A DNA stretch of 64,000 nucleotides, from contig ONZJ01000002.1 in assembly GCA_900313005.1 (NCBI GenBank), forward strand, positions 355,001 through 419,000. Direction: 5' to 3'. Within the stretch, counting starts at the first letter, position 1. Each line of letters opens with the position of its first letter. Position numbers and translations under genes: made by a program. The DNA comes from Rhodobacteraceae bacterium EL129. Lineage in GTDB: Bacteria; Pseudomonadota; Alphaproteobacteria; Rhodobacterales; Rhodobacteraceae. This document shows positions 62,660 through 64,000 of this stretch, piece by piece. The notes under the pieces were generated by a model that did not search any database, was not told the origin of the DNA, and was given only the letters and a program-made list of their open reading frames with translations.

Positions 62660-64000
62660 ATGGACAAACGACTTTACCAAATGGGTCTGGATGAACTACG
62701 CGCTGCGCGCAAACAAAGCCGCGCGCTCTATTGGTTTGTCGCGATTTTCAGCTTTTTTGTGAACCTGCTGATGCTGACAGGTCCGCTTTATATGTTGCAG
62801 GTCTACGACCGTGTTCTGGGCAGCCGATCGGTTGAGACGCTGATCGCACTTTCGGTTCTTGTGGCCTTTCTTTTTGGGATGATGGGCCTTTTGGACTATG
62901 CCCGTGGTCGGATCATGGCGCGGGTCGGCGCACGGTTTCAGGCGCAGATGGAGCACCGGGTATTTGATGCTGTCGTGCGCCGTACCGCAGTGACCCAAGA
63001 CCCGGCCGCCACCACCGGCATGTCGGATTTGGACGCGGTGCAACGCTTGCTGTCGGCGCCTGTGCTTATGGCCATCTTTGATATCCCGTGGACTCCGTTC
63101 TTTTTGCTGGCGATCTGGATCTTTCATCCGTGGCTGGGCCTGCTTGCGCTTGTCGGCGGATTGCTGCTGATTTTTGTGACGGTCATCAACCAAGGCGTCA
63201 CACGCCGCCCCACTGAGCGTGCGGGCATCGGAGCGATGCGCGCTGAAGGCATGCTGACACAGATCCGATCCGAATCGGAAATGGTGCAGGCGATGGGGAT
63301 GCGCGATGCCGCGTTCCGGCGCTGGCAGATTGCACGTGACACAGCCCTGGATGATCAGATCTCGGCGGCTGATCTGGGCGGCACCTTTGCCACTGTCTCA
63401 AAGACGTTCCGCCTGTTTTTGCAATCGGCCATGCTGGGTGTCGGGGCCTATCTGGTTTTGCTGCAAGAGCTGACGCCGGGTGCGATGATCGCAGGTTCGA
63501 TCCTGTTGGGTCGCGCCCTGGCCCCAATCGAGCAAGTGATCGGCCAATGGCCTATGGTGCAACGGTCTGCACGGGGTTGGCATAGTCTGGCAGGGCTTTT
63601 GGGAACCGTGCGCCCTGAACCTGAAAAAACCCAACTCCCGCGCCCCAAGGCCGTACTGGACGTCCAGCAGATGTCGATTGTCCCCCCCGGCGAGCAGCAG
63701 GCCGCGCTCAAGGCGGTCAGTTTCAAAGTGCAGCCCGGGCAGGCCGTCGGTGTGATTGGCCAATCCGGCGCAGGCAAGTCCACTCTGGCGCGCGCCCTCA
63801 CGGGGGTTTGGCCTCCGGCCGCCGGGAAAATTCGGCTGGATGGCGCATCTCTCGACCAATACGAGCCTCATATTCTGGGTCAGCACATCGGGTATCTGCC
63901 GCAACGCGTGCAACTCTTTGAAGGCACGATTTCTCAAAACATTTCGCGATTGGCGGAAACCCCTGACGATGCTCAGGTGGTGCTGGCCGCACGGCGGGCC
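62660..64000 (+). CDS. Type I secretion ABC transporter (PrtD-like), 3' end missing
   Basis: 447 residues visible, running off the window. Start ATG at 62660 has AAGGG (62649-62653); ATG at 62657 is too close. An N-terminal membrane domain (FVAIFSFFVNLLMLTGPLYMLQVYDRVLGSRSVETL, RIMARVGARFQAQMEHRVFDAV) is followed by an ABC domain with Walker A GQSGAGKST at about 367-375 and the Q-loop YLPQRVQLFEG. Gives a type I secretion permease/ATPase (PrtD/HlyB family), which with a membrane-fusion protein (probably downstream) exports RTX-type proteins. The LQVYDRVL phrase is typical of PrtD-like proteins. The Walker B has not been reached. Confidence 0.9.
   Translation, partial: MDKRLYQMGLDELRAARKQSRALYWFVAIFSFFVNLLMLTGPLYMLQVYDRVLGSRSVETLIALSVLVAFLFGMMGLLDYARGRIMARVGARFQAQMEHRVFDAVVRRTAVTQDPAATTGMSDLDAVQRLLSAPVLMAIFDIPWTPFFLLAIWIFHPWLGLLALVGGLLLIFVTVINQGVTRRPTERAGIGAMRAEGMLTQIRSESEMVQAMGMRDAAFRRWQIARDTALDDQISAADLGGTFATVSKTFRLFLQSAMLGVGAYLVLLQELTPGAMIAGSILLGRALAPIEQVIGQWPMVQRSARGWHSLAGLLGTVRPEPEKTQLPRPKAVLDVQQMSIVPPGEQQAALKAVSFKVQPGQAVGVIGQSGAGKSTLARALTGVWPPAAGKIRLDGASLDQYEPHILGQHIGYLPQRVQLFEGTISQNISRLAETPDDAQVVLAARRA

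Noticed and set aside
1..64000. CRISPR arrays, tRNA or rRNA genes, insertion sequences, integrases
   Set aside because: None were recognised on either strand; no regular repeats, no tRNA-like cloverleaf and no transposase frame.

Overview
The window reads as chromosome from an alphaproteobacterium of the order Rhodobacterales, most likely a marine Roseobacter-group organism. Supporting signs are about 60 percent GC, a mesaconyl-CoA hydratase (ethylmalonyl-CoA pathway), petABC, an F0 operon atpI-atpB-atpE-b'-b separate from the F1 genes, a LuxI-type synthase, a DUF6478 gene and many marine-type osmolyte/methylamine enzymes. No rRNA, tRNA, CRISPR array, insertion sequence or prophage was seen. 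Coding density is very high: no gene-free stretch exceeds about 260 bases, and many neighbours overlap by ATGA.

Layout. 1-4.0 kb: end of an NnrU gene, DUF1737, mesaconyl-CoA hydratase, a universal stress protein, an Nfu iron-sulfur carrier behind a probable Irr box, tsaB and rimI. 4.1-10.4 kb: a BMP-type (nucleoside/purine-like) ABC importer whose two permease genes are separated by two LysE-family exporters. 10.5-12.2 kb: TauE/SafE exporter plus TIGR02186 partner. 12.3-15.5 kb: RidA and the cytochrome bc1 genes petABC. 15.7-20.1 kb: outer-membrane barrel, GST, PaiB-like protein, SDR and a RecD-like helicase. 20.1-29.0 kb (minus strand): a luxI without luxR, then the housekeeping string trmD, rimM, rpsP, chorismate mutase and ffh, interrupted by a sulfotransferase-like gene, a 53-residue membrane protein, bluB and five consecutive GNAT acetyltransferase genes.

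29.2-34.3 kb: membrane proteins of unknown function, LysR/DMT pair, GT61-like glycosyltransferase with an ArsR regulator. 34.5-37.3 kb: F0 operon. 37.5-45.5 kb: a divergent catabolic cluster around an XRE-cupin regulator. On one side are a GcvT-type FAD oxidoreductase, a quinone-oxidoreductase-like enzyme and an enolase-superfamily enzyme; on the other an Asp/Glu-racemase-fold protein lacking the usual cysteines, a sulfotransferase-like protein and a Rieske oxygenase. This looks like oxidative demethylation of an N-methylated compound of unknown identity and is the best candidate here for an undescribed pathway. 45.7-64 kb: LysM protein, folC, accD, CPBP protease, ilvD, lipoprotein, DUF6478, orphan genes, rmuC-mutL, amtB, PBP1A, mlaC/mlaA, and the start of a type I secretion ABC ATPase that runs off the window.

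All functions are from reading the translated sequence; no database search was possible.
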